64,000 bases of DNA from Parapedobacter tibetensis (GTDB taxonomy: Bacteria > Bacteroidota > Bacteroidia > Sphingobacteriales > Sphingobacteriaceae): the NCBI RefSeq assembly GCF_024704835.1, contig NZ_JAMXBE010000002.1, positions 62,001 to 126,000 on the forward strand. The letters run 5' to 3'. Position 1 is the first letter of the stretch. Each line of letters starts with the position of its first letter. Below the pieces are notes generated by a model that saw only the letters and a program-made list of their open reading frames with translations, was not told where the DNA came from and searched no databases. Below are positions 37,022 to 44,983 of this stretch, one piece after another. The translations under genes and the position numbers were made by a program.

Positions 37022-37046
37022 TCAGCGGCAGATGAGCAAACGATAA
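37022..37046 (+). repeat. Intergenic 25-nt motif, copy B (copy A at 1553-1577)
   Basis: TCAGCGGCAGATGAG followed by AACGATAA, 22 of 25 positions identical to copy A. It sits 24 bp upstream of the promoter at 37070-37101. Confidence 0.4.
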
Positions 37047-37069
37047 AACAGATGTTTTTTCCCTATGGA

Positions 37070-37101
37070 TTGATATTTTAACTGCCTAAATGATATCTTT
37101 G
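37070..37101 (+). promoter_or_regulatory. Promoter (-33 TTG, -7 TATCTTTG) in the fabD upstream gap
   Basis: TTG at 37070-37072, 21-nt spacer, TATCTTTG at 37094-37101, matching the Bacteroidota consensus. It would start transcription near 37106, some 360 nt before fabD, into a stretch that folds well but has no ORF. Confidence 0.65.
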
Positions 37102-37105
37102 CAGA

Positions 37106-37290
37106 CATCCAAAATAGCGAACCTGTATTGAATTAACTGAACAACGATATGAAACCTGCATGAATTGCCATTCACAAAAAGACATAAACTTAGCGAAGCG
37201 ATTTCTTGAACGCCGCTGAAAACAAATAGAAAGTGAAAAATAATTCATGCAAGCTTCATTGTCATTAAAAAGCAAACTGCGAAGCATTCA
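37106..37290 (+). ncRNA. Candidate structured non-coding RNA upstream of fabD
   Basis: No ORF over this stretch, but strong self-complementarity. The main stem is TGCATGAATT (37157-37166) with AATTCATGCA (37242-37251), 10 bp perfect. It extends inward by TTCAC (37171-37175)/GTGAA (37233-37237) and outward by ATGAA (37149-37153)/TTCAT (37255-37259). The apical hairpin AGCG+GCG (37192-37200) pairs with CGCCGCT (37211-37217). GCAG near 37101-37104 can also pair with CTGC (37277-37280). A long rod with internal bubbles after its own promoter is reminiscent of 6S RNA, but no sequence signature was recognised. It could alternatively be a long fabD leader. End position is approximate. Confidence 0.4.
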
Positions 37291-37467
37291 TTAATACCAA
37301 AGAAAGCAGACAAAGCATTAATAATTATTCTAATGAAACCATCATGATTTTTCAGACCACACAGTGGGATGAATAAACCGAGCTTGCGAGCTCTTGAACA
37401 CCCATTTAGCAAACACTTGTGAAAAATCTGATAGCTTCATCGCCTTTTAAAAACAAATTATATACAG

Positions 37468-38352
37468 ATGAAAAAAGCATATATATTCCCCGGACAGGGT
37501 GCCCAATTTGTGGGTATGGGACAAGACCTATACAACCATAGCGATGAGACAAAGTTTTTGTTTGAGCAAGCCAATGAGATCTTGGGTTTTCGGATCACGG
37601 ATGTGATGTTTGGCGGCACGGAAGAGCACTTGAAACAAACTAACGTGACCCAACCAGCCATTTTCTTGCATTCTGTGATTTTGGCCAAGGCATTAGGCAA
37701 GACTTTTGACCCTCAAATGGTTGCAGGACATTCCTTGGGAGAATTTTCGGCATTGACTGCGGCCGGTGCATTGAATTTTGAAGATGGATTGAGGTTAGTA
37801 GCTGCCCGTGCCAACGCTATGCAGAAAGCCACGGAAATTCAACCATCTGCCATGGCTGCCATCTTGGGGTTGGATGATTTTGCGGTGGAAGATATATGTC
37901 AACGGGTAAGCGATGTGGTCGTCCCTGCAAATTACAATTGCCCTGGCCAATTGGTTATTTCGGGTAGTATCGCCGGTGTGGACAAGGCTTGTGAATTGTT
38001 AGTGGAAGCAGGGGCGAAACGGGCATTGAAACTCAATGTAGGTGGTGCATTCCATTCGCCATTGATGGAGTCGGCGAAAGTGGAGCTGCAGGCTGCAATA
38101 GAAGCTGTGGAAATCCGAGAACCGATATGCGCGGTTTACCAAAACATCGATGCCAAGGCGTACACGAATCCAGTGGCAATAAAGCACAACCTCATTGAAC
38201 AACTTACTGGACCTGTACGCTGGACACAAACCGTATTGCACATGATTGAGGACGGAGCGACGTCATTCACCGAGATAGGGCCGGGGAATGTGCTGCAAGG
38301 ATTGGTGAAAAAAATAAACCGGCAAGCGGAAACTGAAGCAGCTTCCTTATAA
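37468..38352 (+). CDS. fabD: Malonyl-CoA:ACP transacylase
   Basis: A 294-residue enzyme that loads malonyl groups onto acyl carrier protein for fatty-acid synthesis. Family motifs: FPGQGAQFVGMGQDLY at the N-terminus, active-site serine in AGHSLGEFSALTAAGA (about residues 89-104), and the catalytic-His region GGAFHSPLM. Length is normal. No other fab gene is adjacent, so it is not part of a fab operon here. It converges with metK across a shared bidirectional terminator. Confidence 0.96.
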   Translation: MKKAYIFPGQGAQFVGMGQDLYNHSDETKFLFEQANEILGFRITDVMFGGTEEHLKQTNVTQPAIFLHSVILAKALGKTFDPQMVAGHSLGEFSALTAAGALNFEDGLRLVAARANAMQKATEIQPSAMAAILGLDDFAVEDICQRVSDVVVPANYNCPGQLVISGSIAGVDKACELLVEAGAKRALKLNVGGAFHSPLMESAKVELQAAIEAVEIREPICAVYQNIDAKAYTNPVAIKHNLIEQLTGPVRWTQTVLHMIEDGATSFTEIGPGNVLQGLVKKINRQAETEAASL

Positions 38353-38364
38353 AAGAATAAATTA

Positions 38365-38418
38365 AAACCTCATAGGTTTCGCCCGCACTGATTGCCCGAA
38401 CGTAAACCTATGAGGTTT
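38365..38418. terminator. Bidirectional terminator between fabD and metK (AAACCTCATAGGTTT repeat)
   Basis: A 15-bp perfect inverted repeat, AAACCTCATAGGTTT (38365-38379) and AAACCTATGAGGTTT (38404-38418). Short T runs sit at the ends of both strands, and it lies between two converging genes. Same family as the repeats at 8051-8137 and 59437-59482. Confidence 0.7.
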
Positions 38419-38430
38419 GTAGCTACCTTG

Positions 38431-39684
38431 TTATAACCCAAAAGCAGCCTTCACCTTATCCACATAATCCAGCTTTTCCCAAGTGAATAGTTCTACCTCT
38501 TGGGTGGTAGTTTCACCATTGCTGCTTTCAAATGTCTTGGTAACGATACGTGGCTCGCGCCCCATATGCCCATAGGCAGCCGTTTCCGAATAAATGGGGC
38601 TACGTAGCTTGAGCCGGGTTTCGATGCCGTAAGGTGTCATATCAAACAGTTCATGGATTTTACTGGCGATTTGACCATCGGTGAGCCCCACCTTGGCAGA
38701 GCCATAAGTATTTACATAAATACCGATGGGGTCTTTCACGCCGATTGCATAGGATACCTGTACCAGTAGTTCGTCTGCCACACCAGCGGCCACCAAGTTC
38801 TTGGCGATGTGCCTGGTGGCATAAGCAGCGGAACGGTCTACTTTCGATGGGTCCTTGCCTGAAAAGGCTCCTCCGCCGTGGCCCCCTTTGCCACCATAAG
38901 TGTCTACGATGATTTTCCTTCCAGTCAATCCGGTGTCGCCATGTGGTCCGCCGATGACGAACTTACCCGTAGGGTTAATATGGTATTTGATGTCATCTGT
39001 GAAAAGCTGTTGCAACTCCGGCTTCAACTGTGATTTTACCCGTGGAATTAAAACATGAATGATGTCTGATTTAATTTGTTCAAGCATAGCTGTTTCCGAA
39101 TCAAACTCGTCATGCTGGGTAGATATCACAATGGCATCGATGCGGATAGGTTTATGGTCATCACTATATTCGAGGGTTACCTGAGCCTTGGCATCTGGCC
39201 TTAAATACGTGATTTCCTTGTTCGCACGGCGTAGCGCAGCTAGCTCATATAGCAGCCGGTGCGAAAGGTCGAGCGCTAAAGGCATCAGGTTTTCAGTCTC
39301 ATTGCTGGCGTATCCAAACATCATACCTTGGTCTCCGGCACCCTGTTCCTGCTTTTCTTTGCGATCTACGCCTTGGTTTATATCAGGTGATTGCTCATGT
39401 ATTGCTGACAATACCCCACAAGAATTGGCTTCAAACATGTACTCGGATTTGGTGTATCCAATACGTTCAATTACGGAGCGGGTGATTTTCTGCACGTCGA
39501 GGTATATATTGGACTTCACTTCGCCGGCCAAGACCACTTGCCCAGTGGTTACTAAGGTCTCGATGGCCACGCGCGCGTCGGGATCCCAAGCGAGGAAATG
39601 GTCAATGAGGGAATCAGAAATTTGATCGGCTATCTTGTCTGGATGTCCTTCCGAAACCGATTCTGAGGTAAATAAATAAGGCAT
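38431..39684 (-). CDS. metK: S-adenosylmethionine synthetase
   Basis: A 417-residue enzyme making S-adenosylmethionine from methionine and ATP. Motifs: [15 protein letters not shown] (ATP site, about residues 9-23), [12 protein letters not shown], and the [22 protein letters not shown] loop region. The start was moved to ATG 39684 ([17 protein letters not shown]), since the longer ORF would add 29 unrelated residues from the leader. The 177-nt leader upstream has strong RNA structure and looks like a riboswitch (listed separately), and an excellent promoter lies at 39866-39896. Confidence 0.97.
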   Translation of the reverse strand: MPYLFTSESVSEGHPDKIADQISDSLIDHFLAWDPDARVAIETLVTTGQVVLAGEVKSNIYLDVQKITRSVIERIGYTKSEYMFEANSCGVLSAIHEQSPDINQGVDRKEKQEQGAGDQGMMFGYASNETENLMPLALDLSHRLLYELAALRRANKEITYLRPDAKAQVTLEYSDDHKPIRIDAIVISTQHDEFDSETAMLEQIKSDIIHVLIPRVKSQLKPELQQLFTDDIKYHINPTGKFVIGGPHGDTGLTGRKIIVDTYGGKGGHGGGAFSGKDPSKVDRSAAYATRHIAKNLVAAGVADELLVQVSYAIGVKDPIGIYVNTYGSAKVGLTDGQIASKIHELFDMTPYGIETRLKLRSPIYSETAAYGHMGREPRIVTKTFESSNGETTTQEVELFTWEKLDYVDKVKAAFGL

Positions 39685-39728
39685 AACTAATTGTAAATCA
39701 GTATTATAATAGAAGTTATAAAAATTAC

Positions 39729-39862
39729 CGTGAATGGTTAATTGCGATGGGGAAGTTATGGTGCAAAACAAACAATAAGGTAGGTTTTAGCACTTTTTTA
39801 CCGTGGTTGCAATCCTAAGCGGTCTACGACACCGCCATACGCAAATCAATCCACAATTCACG
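39729..39862 (-). promoter_or_regulatory. Riboswitch-like structured leader of metK (SAM-I-clan-like)
   Basis: Read on the minus strand. A closing helix of about 18 pairs joins 39862-39840 (CGUGAAU ... UGCG) with 39746-39729 (CGCA ... AUUCACG). Inside are a hairpin GCGGU (39835-39831)/ACCGC (39823-39819) and a second arm UAGG (39817-39814)/CCUA (39784-39781). The second arm encloses GCAACC (39810-39805) and GUGCUAA (39793-39787), which resemble the GGCAACC and GGUGCUAA boxes of SAM-I riboswitches. The 5' SAM-I motif (k-turn region) is not recognisable, so it may be a divergent or different class. It precedes metK, a classic SAM-riboswitch target. Confidence 0.5.
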
Positions 39863-39865
39863 CTG

Positions 39866-39896
39866 CAAACTTAGATAAACTTGCCTTTATATGCAA
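39866..39896 (-). promoter_or_regulatory. Promoter of metK (-33 TTG, -7 TAAGTTTG)
   Basis: Minus strand TTG at 39896-39894, 20-nt spacer, TAAGTTTG at 39873-39866, identical in box and spacing to the pdhA promoter. The transcript would begin near 39861, just where the folded leader begins. Confidence 0.7.
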
Positions 39897-39993
39897 ATAT
39901 ACCTATACGATAAATGGAGAGCGAAGGGTGATGTGACCATATTAAATTTTCATTAAATAATTTTGCTTATTAAAGAATGTTGTATTTTGCAGG

Positions 39994-40001
39994 TACATTT
40001 G
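39994..40001 (+). promoter_or_regulatory. -7 box TACATTTG before the lipid kinase gene
   Basis: TACATTTG matches TAnnTTTG and ends 11 bases before ATG 40013. A second partial box TATTTTG at 39983-39989 with TTG at 39963-39965 is an alternative. Confidence 0.35.
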
Positions 40002-40012
40002 TGGCCAACTAT

Positions 40013-40891
40013 ATGGAAAAAAGGAAGCGCATTCTATTTGTTATCAATCCGATATCGGGAGGTAAGAAGAAGAAAGGCTTTGAAAAGCGGGTCAGTGAAG
40101 ACCTCGATGCGACTACGTACACAGCAGAGTTTGTCCATACACGATATGCTAATCATGCCTATGAGTTGGGCGTGCAAGCGGTTGCAGCAGCTATAGATGT
40201 GGTGGTGGCGGTGGGTGGTGATGGTACAATCAATGAAATCGCTTCTGCATTGAATGGTACCGATACCGTATTAGGAATCGTGCCTGAGGGATCCGGCAAT
40301 GGGTTGGCGTTGTATTTGGGTATTCCACTTAATGAACGTGCCGCAGTCCGCAGGTTGAACCGGTTTGAACCGATAACCATTGATAGTGGCACGATAAATG
40401 GCCATTTGTTTTTCAATATGGCGGGTATAGGATTCGATGCATCGGTAAGTGATCGATTTGCCAATGACAACATTAGGGGAGCGATCGGTTATCTGAAGGC
40501 TGTGTTGAGCGAAATCAGTACCTATAAGCCCAAGCAGTATACGTTAGACATTGATGGGAAGACTTTCAAACGAGAAGCATTTATGATTAGTGTGGCTAAT
40601 TCACCACAATATGGGAATAATGCCTATGTTGCACCACAGGCTTCCATAACGGATGGAATATTAGACGTATGCATCATCCATAAATTCCCGTTATATATAT
40701 TTCCAATGATGTTGTTTCACTTGTTCAACAAGACGGCCGACCAATCTGAATATGTGGAAATCATCCCGGGCAAGCAAATCCATATTGAACGGCAAACGGC
40801 AGATGCAGTGCACGTGGATGGTGAACCAAAAGAAATGGGCACAGTGCTTGATATCGCGGTGAATCCAAGTACATTGAAGATCCTGTGTTGA
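40013..40891 (+). CDS. Diacylglycerol kinase / YegS-like lipid kinase
   Basis: A 292-residue lipid kinase of the DAGK catalytic-domain family. Motifs: ILFVINPISGGKKKKGFE at the N-terminus, VVVAVGGDGTINEIASAL (nucleotide-binding GGDGT) and VPEGSGNGLALYLGI. Family members phosphorylate diacylglycerol, sphingosine or related lipids on the cytosolic membrane face. Sphingobacteria make sphingolipids, so a sphingoid substrate is possible (inference). Start at ATG 40013 (MEKRKRILFVIN) fits the promoter position; the upstream ATG would add 12 residues. The SUI1 gene follows after 21 bp. Confidence 0.88.
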   Translation: MEKRKRILFVINPISGGKKKKGFEKRVSEDLDATTYTAEFVHTRYANHAYELGVQAVAAAIDVVVAVGGDGTINEIASALNGTDTVLGIVPEGSGNGLALYLGIPLNERAAVRRLNRFEPITIDSGTINGHLFFNMAGIGFDASVSDRFANDNIRGAIGYLKAVLSEISTYKPKQYTLDIDGKTFKREAFMISVANSPQYGNNAYVAPQASITDGILDVCIIHKFPLYIFPMMLFHLFNKTADQSEYVEIIPGKQIHIERQTADAVHVDGEPKEMGTVLDIAVNPSTLKILC

Positions 40892-40912
40892 TGATGGAAT
40901 GTAAGGTAAATT

Positions 40913-41260
40913 ATGACGAAGAAAAGGCAGAAGTATAGTGGTATTGTATATTCTACAAATGAAACATTTGAATATCAATCGGATGAGGACGCCGGTCAAG
41001 TAGGAACATTACCTAATAGCCGGCAAGACCTTCGGGTGATGTTGGATAAGAAAATGCGTGGAGGGAAGGTAGTGACCTTAGTAAAGGGATTCACCGGTAC
41101 GCCGGCGGATTTAAGTGCTTTGGGTAAGCAACTTAAGCAAAAATGTGGCGTGGGAGGCAGTGTTAAAGATGAGATGATCCTCATCCAAGGCGATTTCAGG
41201 CAACGTATTTTACAAATTTTAATAGATGCTGGGTATCGCGTGAAAATATCGGGTGGATGA
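40913..41260 (+). CDS. SUI1/eIF1-like translation factor (YciH family)
   Basis: A 115-residue protein with the SUI1 fold: RGGKVVTLVKGFTGTPADL, LGKQLKQKCGVGGSVKDEM and IQGDFRQRILQIL, ending AGYRVKISGG. The GGxVKDxxIxIQGD pattern is diagnostic of eIF1-like proteins. Bacterial members are thought to influence start-codon choice, but their role is not well established. It is placed 21 bp behind the lipid kinase gene and probably shares its transcript. A hairpin at 41478-41502 is the first terminator candidate downstream. Confidence 0.92.
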   Translation: MTKKRQKYSGIVYSTNETFEYQSDEDAGQVGTLPNSRQDLRVMLDKKMRGGKVVTLVKGFTGTPADLSALGKQLKQKCGVGGSVKDEMILIQGDFRQRILQILIDAGYRVKISGG

Positions 41261-41477
41261 TAGGTGAAGGTTTAAGAGGTAACAATTAAATTATATTAAG
41301 CGAAGTATAGCGTAAAAGAGTATATTAAATATTTGATAAATAATGATTTACGATTTGTGCAATGAATTGTTTCAAATTTCTATAAATGTAGGAATGCCAT
41401 TTAAGCCCAGCTAAAACCATATTTATTTGAAGGATTAATTTGCAATTACAAAAAAAAATAGTTTTCATTGTAAAAAA

Positions 41478-41502
41478 ATTGCTTCCAGATTACAGAAGCA
41501 AT
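41478..41502 (+). terminator. Hairpin terminator candidate after the SUI1 gene
   Basis: ATTGCTTC (41478-41485) pairs perfectly with GAAGCAAT (41495-41502), 8 bp with a 9-nt loop, followed by GTTTGTTT. An A-run precedes it. A further imperfect hairpin (GGGTGTG about 41512-41518 with CGCACCC about 41535-41541) lies just downstream. The rest of the 447-bp gap (41261-41707) is AT-rich without an ORF. Confidence 0.45.
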
Positions 41503-41585
41503 GTTTGTTTAGGGTGTGTTGATGCTGCTGCTGCGCACCCCTTATGTAAAGCTTAAGATTTTACGAACAATTATTGACAAGGATT

Positions 41586-41613
41586 TTGTTTTTAGTTTAA
41601 AACGCTATATTTG
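41586..41613 (+). promoter_or_regulatory. Promoter of the exbB operon (-33 TTTG, -7 TATATTTG)
   Basis: TTG at 41586-41588, 17-nt spacer, TATATTTG at 41606-41613, an exact -7 match. Leader to ATG 41708 is about 90 nt. Confidence 0.6.
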
Positions 41614-41707
41614 CTTTAACCATATACGGTGGTTAACAATGGATTAATTTGCACAAATTACATTAAATATCATATTCAACAACATTAAAATCTAAAAACT
41701 GAGAAAA

Positions 41708-42538
41708 ATGGCAAACGCACCAAAAACAAGTACAACAAAACAAGAAAAGGGCAGCACAGGTTCGAATATTTTTGCAAGCCTATCAATTATTTTCTGTTTA
41801 GTCATCGGCGCTTTGGTTTGGAAGTACATCATGGGAGATCCAAACAATTTTATTGACAACAATCCAGAAAACCAACCGAAGCCTGGTAATTACTTCGGCA
41901 TGGTCTACCACGCAGGTTTTGTGGTTCCAGTCTTATTAGGCGAATTCCTGATGGTGTGGGTATTTGCTATCGAACGCTTTATCGTAATCGGCAGAGCTTC
42001 AGGTAAAGGCAACGTAGGCAATTTTGTTCGCAAGGTTCAGTCACTCATTGGCGGCGGGAATATTGATTCAGCAATTGTGGAGTGTGACAAGCAAAAAGGC
42101 TCAGTAGCAAACGTAATCAAGTCTGGACTGCTTAAGTATAAGGATGTTTCTGCCAATCCTGACCTTGACACGGAACAGGCAACAGTTGCTATCCAAAAGG
42201 AAATTGAAGAAGCCACCGCATTGGAGATGCCGATGTTGGAAAAGAATCTTACCGTTATAGCTACCTTGGTATCCATTGGTACATTGACCGGACTATTAGG
42301 TACGGTAACCGGTATGATCAGGGCGTTTGCGGCTTTGGCCACAGGTGGTTCTCCTGATTCAGCAATGTTGGCAAATGGTATTTCCGAAGCGTTGGTAAAT
42401 ACGGCTACGGGGATTGGTACTTCCACGGTTGCGATTATATTTTATAACATTTTCACTTCGAAAATTGATACGTTGACCTATTCCATTGATGAAGCAGGTT
42501 TCTCCATCATACAAACCTATGCTGCGAGCCACAAATAG
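41708..42538 (+). CDS. exbB: ExbB/TolQ/MotA-family proton channel protein
   Basis: A 276-residue inner-membrane protein of the ExbB/TolQ type with three main membrane segments: SIIFCLVIGALVWKYIM, FVVPVLLGEFLMVWVFAIERF, and VIATLVSIGTLTGLLGTVTGMIRAF followed by SEALVNTATGIGTSTVAIIFYN. It forms the proton-driven motor with ExbD that energises TonB. It heads a seven-gene cluster with exbD, exbD, tonB, a small membrane protein, a lipoprotein and a TPR protein, a layout common in Bacteroidota. Confidence 0.95.
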   Translation: MANAPKTSTTKQEKGSTGSNIFASLSIIFCLVIGALVWKYIMGDPNNFIDNNPENQPKPGNYFGMVYHAGFVVPVLLGEFLMVWVFAIERFIVIGRASGKGNVGNFVRKVQSLIGGGNIDSAIVECDKQKGSVANVIKSGLLKYKDVSANPDLDTEQATVAIQKEIEEATALEMPMLEKNLTVIATLVSIGTLTGLLGTVTGMIRAFAALATGGSPDSAMLANGISEALVNTATGIGTSTVAIIFYNIFTSKIDTLTYSIDEAGFSIIQTYAASHK

Positions 42539-42619
42539 GAATAAAACTTCAACCCAGGTTATGGAATCTGGGGTGAAGTTGCATCTTATCAATAAAGTTA
42601 GTGAATTAAAATTACCGTT

Positions 42620-43246
42620 ATGCCTAGGGTAAAAGTTAAAAGAACCAGTACGACAATAGATATGACCGCCATGTGCGATGTATCTTTCCTGCTGCTTACA
42701 TTTTTTATATTGACGGCTACAGCACGTCAGCCGGAGCCACTTCAGGTGGATACTCCGGCATCTACAACCCAAACGAAGGTGCCCGATGACAACCTTGCAA
42801 TGATAATCGTGGGCGATGACGGAAAATTGTTTTTTGGTGTAAAAGGCCGTGAGACCAGGAGTCGGATGCTTGAGCTGATGTCGGAGAAGTATTCGACCCC
42901 GTTTAGCCAGGAGGAAAAAGAACGGTTTTCTTTGATCGAGTCTTTCGGTGTACCGATGGGCAACCTGAAGCAGATTATTGCAATGGATGGAAACGACCGC
43001 GTGACTCCGGGGTTGCAGCCGGGGATACCGGCAGATACAACCGATGCCATAACCAATGAGCTATATCATTGGATTTATTCGGCACGGGTGGCCACAAAGG
43101 AGCTTCAGAATGTAGATATGCGCGTTTCCATCAAGGGTGATGCAGCAGAGAAATATCCAGCGATTAAGAACGTAATCGATATCCTCCAAAGCCAGAAACT
43201 GAACAAGTTTAGCTTGATTACAAGCTTGAGGAATGAAGATTTCTAG
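42620..43246 (+). CDS. exbD: ExbD-family biopolymer transport protein (first copy)
   Basis: A 208-residue protein with a short cytosolic N-terminus, one membrane helix (MTAMCDVSFLLLTFFILTA, Asp of the proton path), and a periplasmic domain. It is 82 bp behind exbB. Length exceeds E. coli ExbD (141) because of an insertion in the periplasmic part. It works with ExbB to move protons and drive TonB. The second exbD follows after 38 bp and is not identical. Confidence 0.93.
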   Translation: MPRVKVKRTSTTIDMTAMCDVSFLLLTFFILTATARQPEPLQVDTPASTTQTKVPDDNLAMIIVGDDGKLFFGVKGRETRSRMLELMSEKYSTPFSQEEKERFSLIESFGVPMGNLKQIIAMDGNDRVTPGLQPGIPADTTDAITNELYHWIYSARVATKELQNVDMRVSIKGDAAEKYPAIKNVIDILQSQKLNKFSLITSLRNEDF

Positions 43247-43284
43247 TGAAGAAGGATTGTTTAACAAACTAAGATTTTAATGCA

Positions 43285-43833
43285 ATGGCAGAATTAAATC
43301 AAGATGGCGGTGGCGGTAAAGGCGGTGGTAAGGTTAGAAGCAAGAAAGCAGGCGGCAGGGTCGATCTCACTGCGATGGTGGATTTGGCATTCTTGCTGAT
43401 TACATTCTTCATGCTGACCACATCACTCAATAAGCCCAATGCAATGGATGTAGCCATGCCGGATAAAAACGAAGAAGATCCAGAAGATAGGCTGGAAGTT
43501 GCCGATACACGGACAATGACTTTATTGCTTGGATCCAATAATAAGATTGAGTGGTATTTAGGTGAGTTTAGCAATCCCATTGAAGGTCCTGAAATCGTGG
43601 ATTTCGGCAAGGATGGTATTCGTCCGGTATTGTTAAAGAAACAGGAGGAAATACGCCAAAAAACTGGTCAGGACTTGATTATCGTATTGCGACCCAGCGA
43701 TAAATCAACCCATCGTAACCTGGTAGATATTCTCGATGAGATGAACATCGTGAAAGCTCCAATATATATGATTGGGACAATCAGTGAGGCAGAAATAGAG
43801 GTGTTGGAACGCGATGGCCTGTATAATGATTAA
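43285..43833 (+). CDS. exbD: ExbD-family biopolymer transport protein (second copy)
   Basis: A 182-residue paralogue. Its N-terminus is Gly/Lys-rich (GGGGKGGGKVRSKKAGGR), then the membrane helix VDLTAMVDLAFLLITFFMLTT with the conserved Asp, and a periplasmic domain. The two ExbD proteins may form a mixed complex with ExbB, or act at different TonB-type motors. It lies 38 bp behind the first exbD and 22 bp before tonB. Confidence 0.93.
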   Translation: MAELNQDGGGGKGGGKVRSKKAGGRVDLTAMVDLAFLLITFFMLTTSLNKPNAMDVAMPDKNEEDPEDRLEVADTRTMTLLLGSNNKIEWYLGEFSNPIEGPEIVDFGKDGIRPVLLKKQEEIRQKTGQDLIIVLRPSDKSTHRNLVDILDEMNIVKAPIYMIGTISEAEIEVLERDGLYND

Positions 43834-43855
43834 TCACCACATAAAACAATAAATT

Positions 43856-44692
43856 ATGCTTGGTTCTAAATTAGATATTTTTAAGAAAGAATGGCTTGAT
43901 GTGGTGTTCGAGGGACGAAACAAAGAGTACGGGGCTTATGACCTCCGTAAGCTGTCGCCCAAAGCCACTAACATCGGGCTTGTGGTGGCCACAATAGCCT
44001 TTTTGTTGCTATTGCTGGCGCCAGCGATTGCGCGCTGGATTGGTTTGGATTCCGGACAAGGAGAGGTTACCGAGCGGATTTTAGAGACGGAAGTGACGCT
44101 TTCTGAACCGCCTCCGGTAAACGAGGAGGAACCTCCTCCTCCCCCTCCTGTGGAGCCACCACCACCGCGGGTAGACCAGGTTCGGATGCCCGAACCGAAA
44201 GTTGTTCCAGCCGAGCAAGTGCAAGACGAGGAACCGCCTACGGTAGAGCAGCTGAAGCTTGCTGACCCCGGATCTAAAACCATTGAAGGTGATCCGAATG
44301 CTGAGATACGCATTGATTTGCCTGTTGGCGAGGGAAAAATTGATGCTGAAGTGACGGAAAGTGGAGGAAGTGATCACATTTTCCAGTCGGTGGAGATAAA
44401 CCCCGAACCGCCTGGGGGAATGAAGGCTTTTATGGATTGGGTGTCCAAAAATTACCAGTATCCGCAGGCAGCAATGGATGCGGGGGTGAACGGGCAAGTG
44501 CAAATTTCTTTCGTGGTAGAAAGGGATGGAAGCCTGACGGATTTGAAAGTGACAAGAGACTTAAAGTACGGTACCGGTGATGCCGCATTGAAGTTGCTTC
44601 AGAAAGCACCAAAATGGAGCCCCGGTATTCAGAATGGAAGACCTGTACGGGTGGCTTACACGCTACCTATAAAGCTTAATCTTCAAAATTGA
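43856..44692 (+). CDS. tonB: TonB energy transducer
   Basis: A 278-residue protein. N-terminus reads WLDVVFEGRNKEYGAYDLRK, a Bacteroidota TonB feature, followed by one membrane anchor (about 40-60), a Pro/Glu-rich periplasmic linker (EEEPPPPPPVEPPPPRVDQ) and the C-terminal domain (KNYQYPQAAMDAGVNGQVQI, YTLPIKL). It carries proton-motive energy from ExbB/ExbD to outer-membrane receptors, which here include the SusC transporter at 30.9 kb. Ends in TGA overlapping the TTG start of the next gene. Confidence 0.96.
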   Translation: MLGSKLDIFKKEWLDVVFEGRNKEYGAYDLRKLSPKATNIGLVVATIAFLLLLLAPAIARWIGLDSGQGEVTERILETEVTLSEPPPVNEEEPPPPPPVEPPPPRVDQVRMPEPKVVPAEQVQDEEPPTVEQLKLADPGSKTIEGDPNAEIRIDLPVGEGKIDAEVTESGGSDHIFQSVEINPEPPGGMKAFMDWVSKNYQYPQAAMDAGVNGQVQISFVVERDGSLTDLKVTRDLKYGTGDAALKLLQKAPKWSPGIQNGRPVRVAYTLPIKLNLQN

Positions 44693-44931
44693 CACAAGAT
44701 CACCATAGCAATAGTAATGGCCCGCAGTACAGAAGACAGAAATCGCCAACTAAGCGGTTTCTGTCCGTTTTGGGGCTATTCATGTTCGGGTTTTATTTTG
44801 CGTTAGGAGTGACGATTATCTTTTGGAAGGATTTTCCGCTTCGATTGGAGTACACTTATCGGGTGTTGTTTGGGGGATTGTTGATAGTATATTCTTTTTT
44901 TCGTTTTGTACGGCTGTGGCAGAATAGGTGA
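44689..44931 (+). CDS. Small two-helix membrane protein of unknown function
   Basis: An 80-residue protein started by TTG 44689, which overlaps the tonB stop by four bases (TTGA); no earlier ATG exists in frame, and the next ATG is at residue 32. Two hydrophobic segments (FLSVLGLFMFGFYFALGVTIIF and YRVLFGGLLIVYSFFRFV) flank a charged loop. The N-terminus is hydrophilic and basic. I do not recognise the family. Overlap with tonB suggests translational coupling and co-expression with the Ton system. Confidence 0.55.
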   Translation: MTQDHHSNSNGPQYRRQKSPTKRFLSVLGLFMFGFYFALGVTIIFWKDFPLRLEYTYRVLFGGLLIVYSFFRFVRLWQNR

Positions 44932-44983
44932 TGATGGATAACGACAGGAATTTTTGCCAATGTGATGTTTTTTTTCCATAAGT

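Noticed and set aside
39977-40013. Upstream ATG of the lipid kinase gene
   Set aside because: The longer start lies upstream of the TACATTTG box and adds 12 residues not typical of the family.
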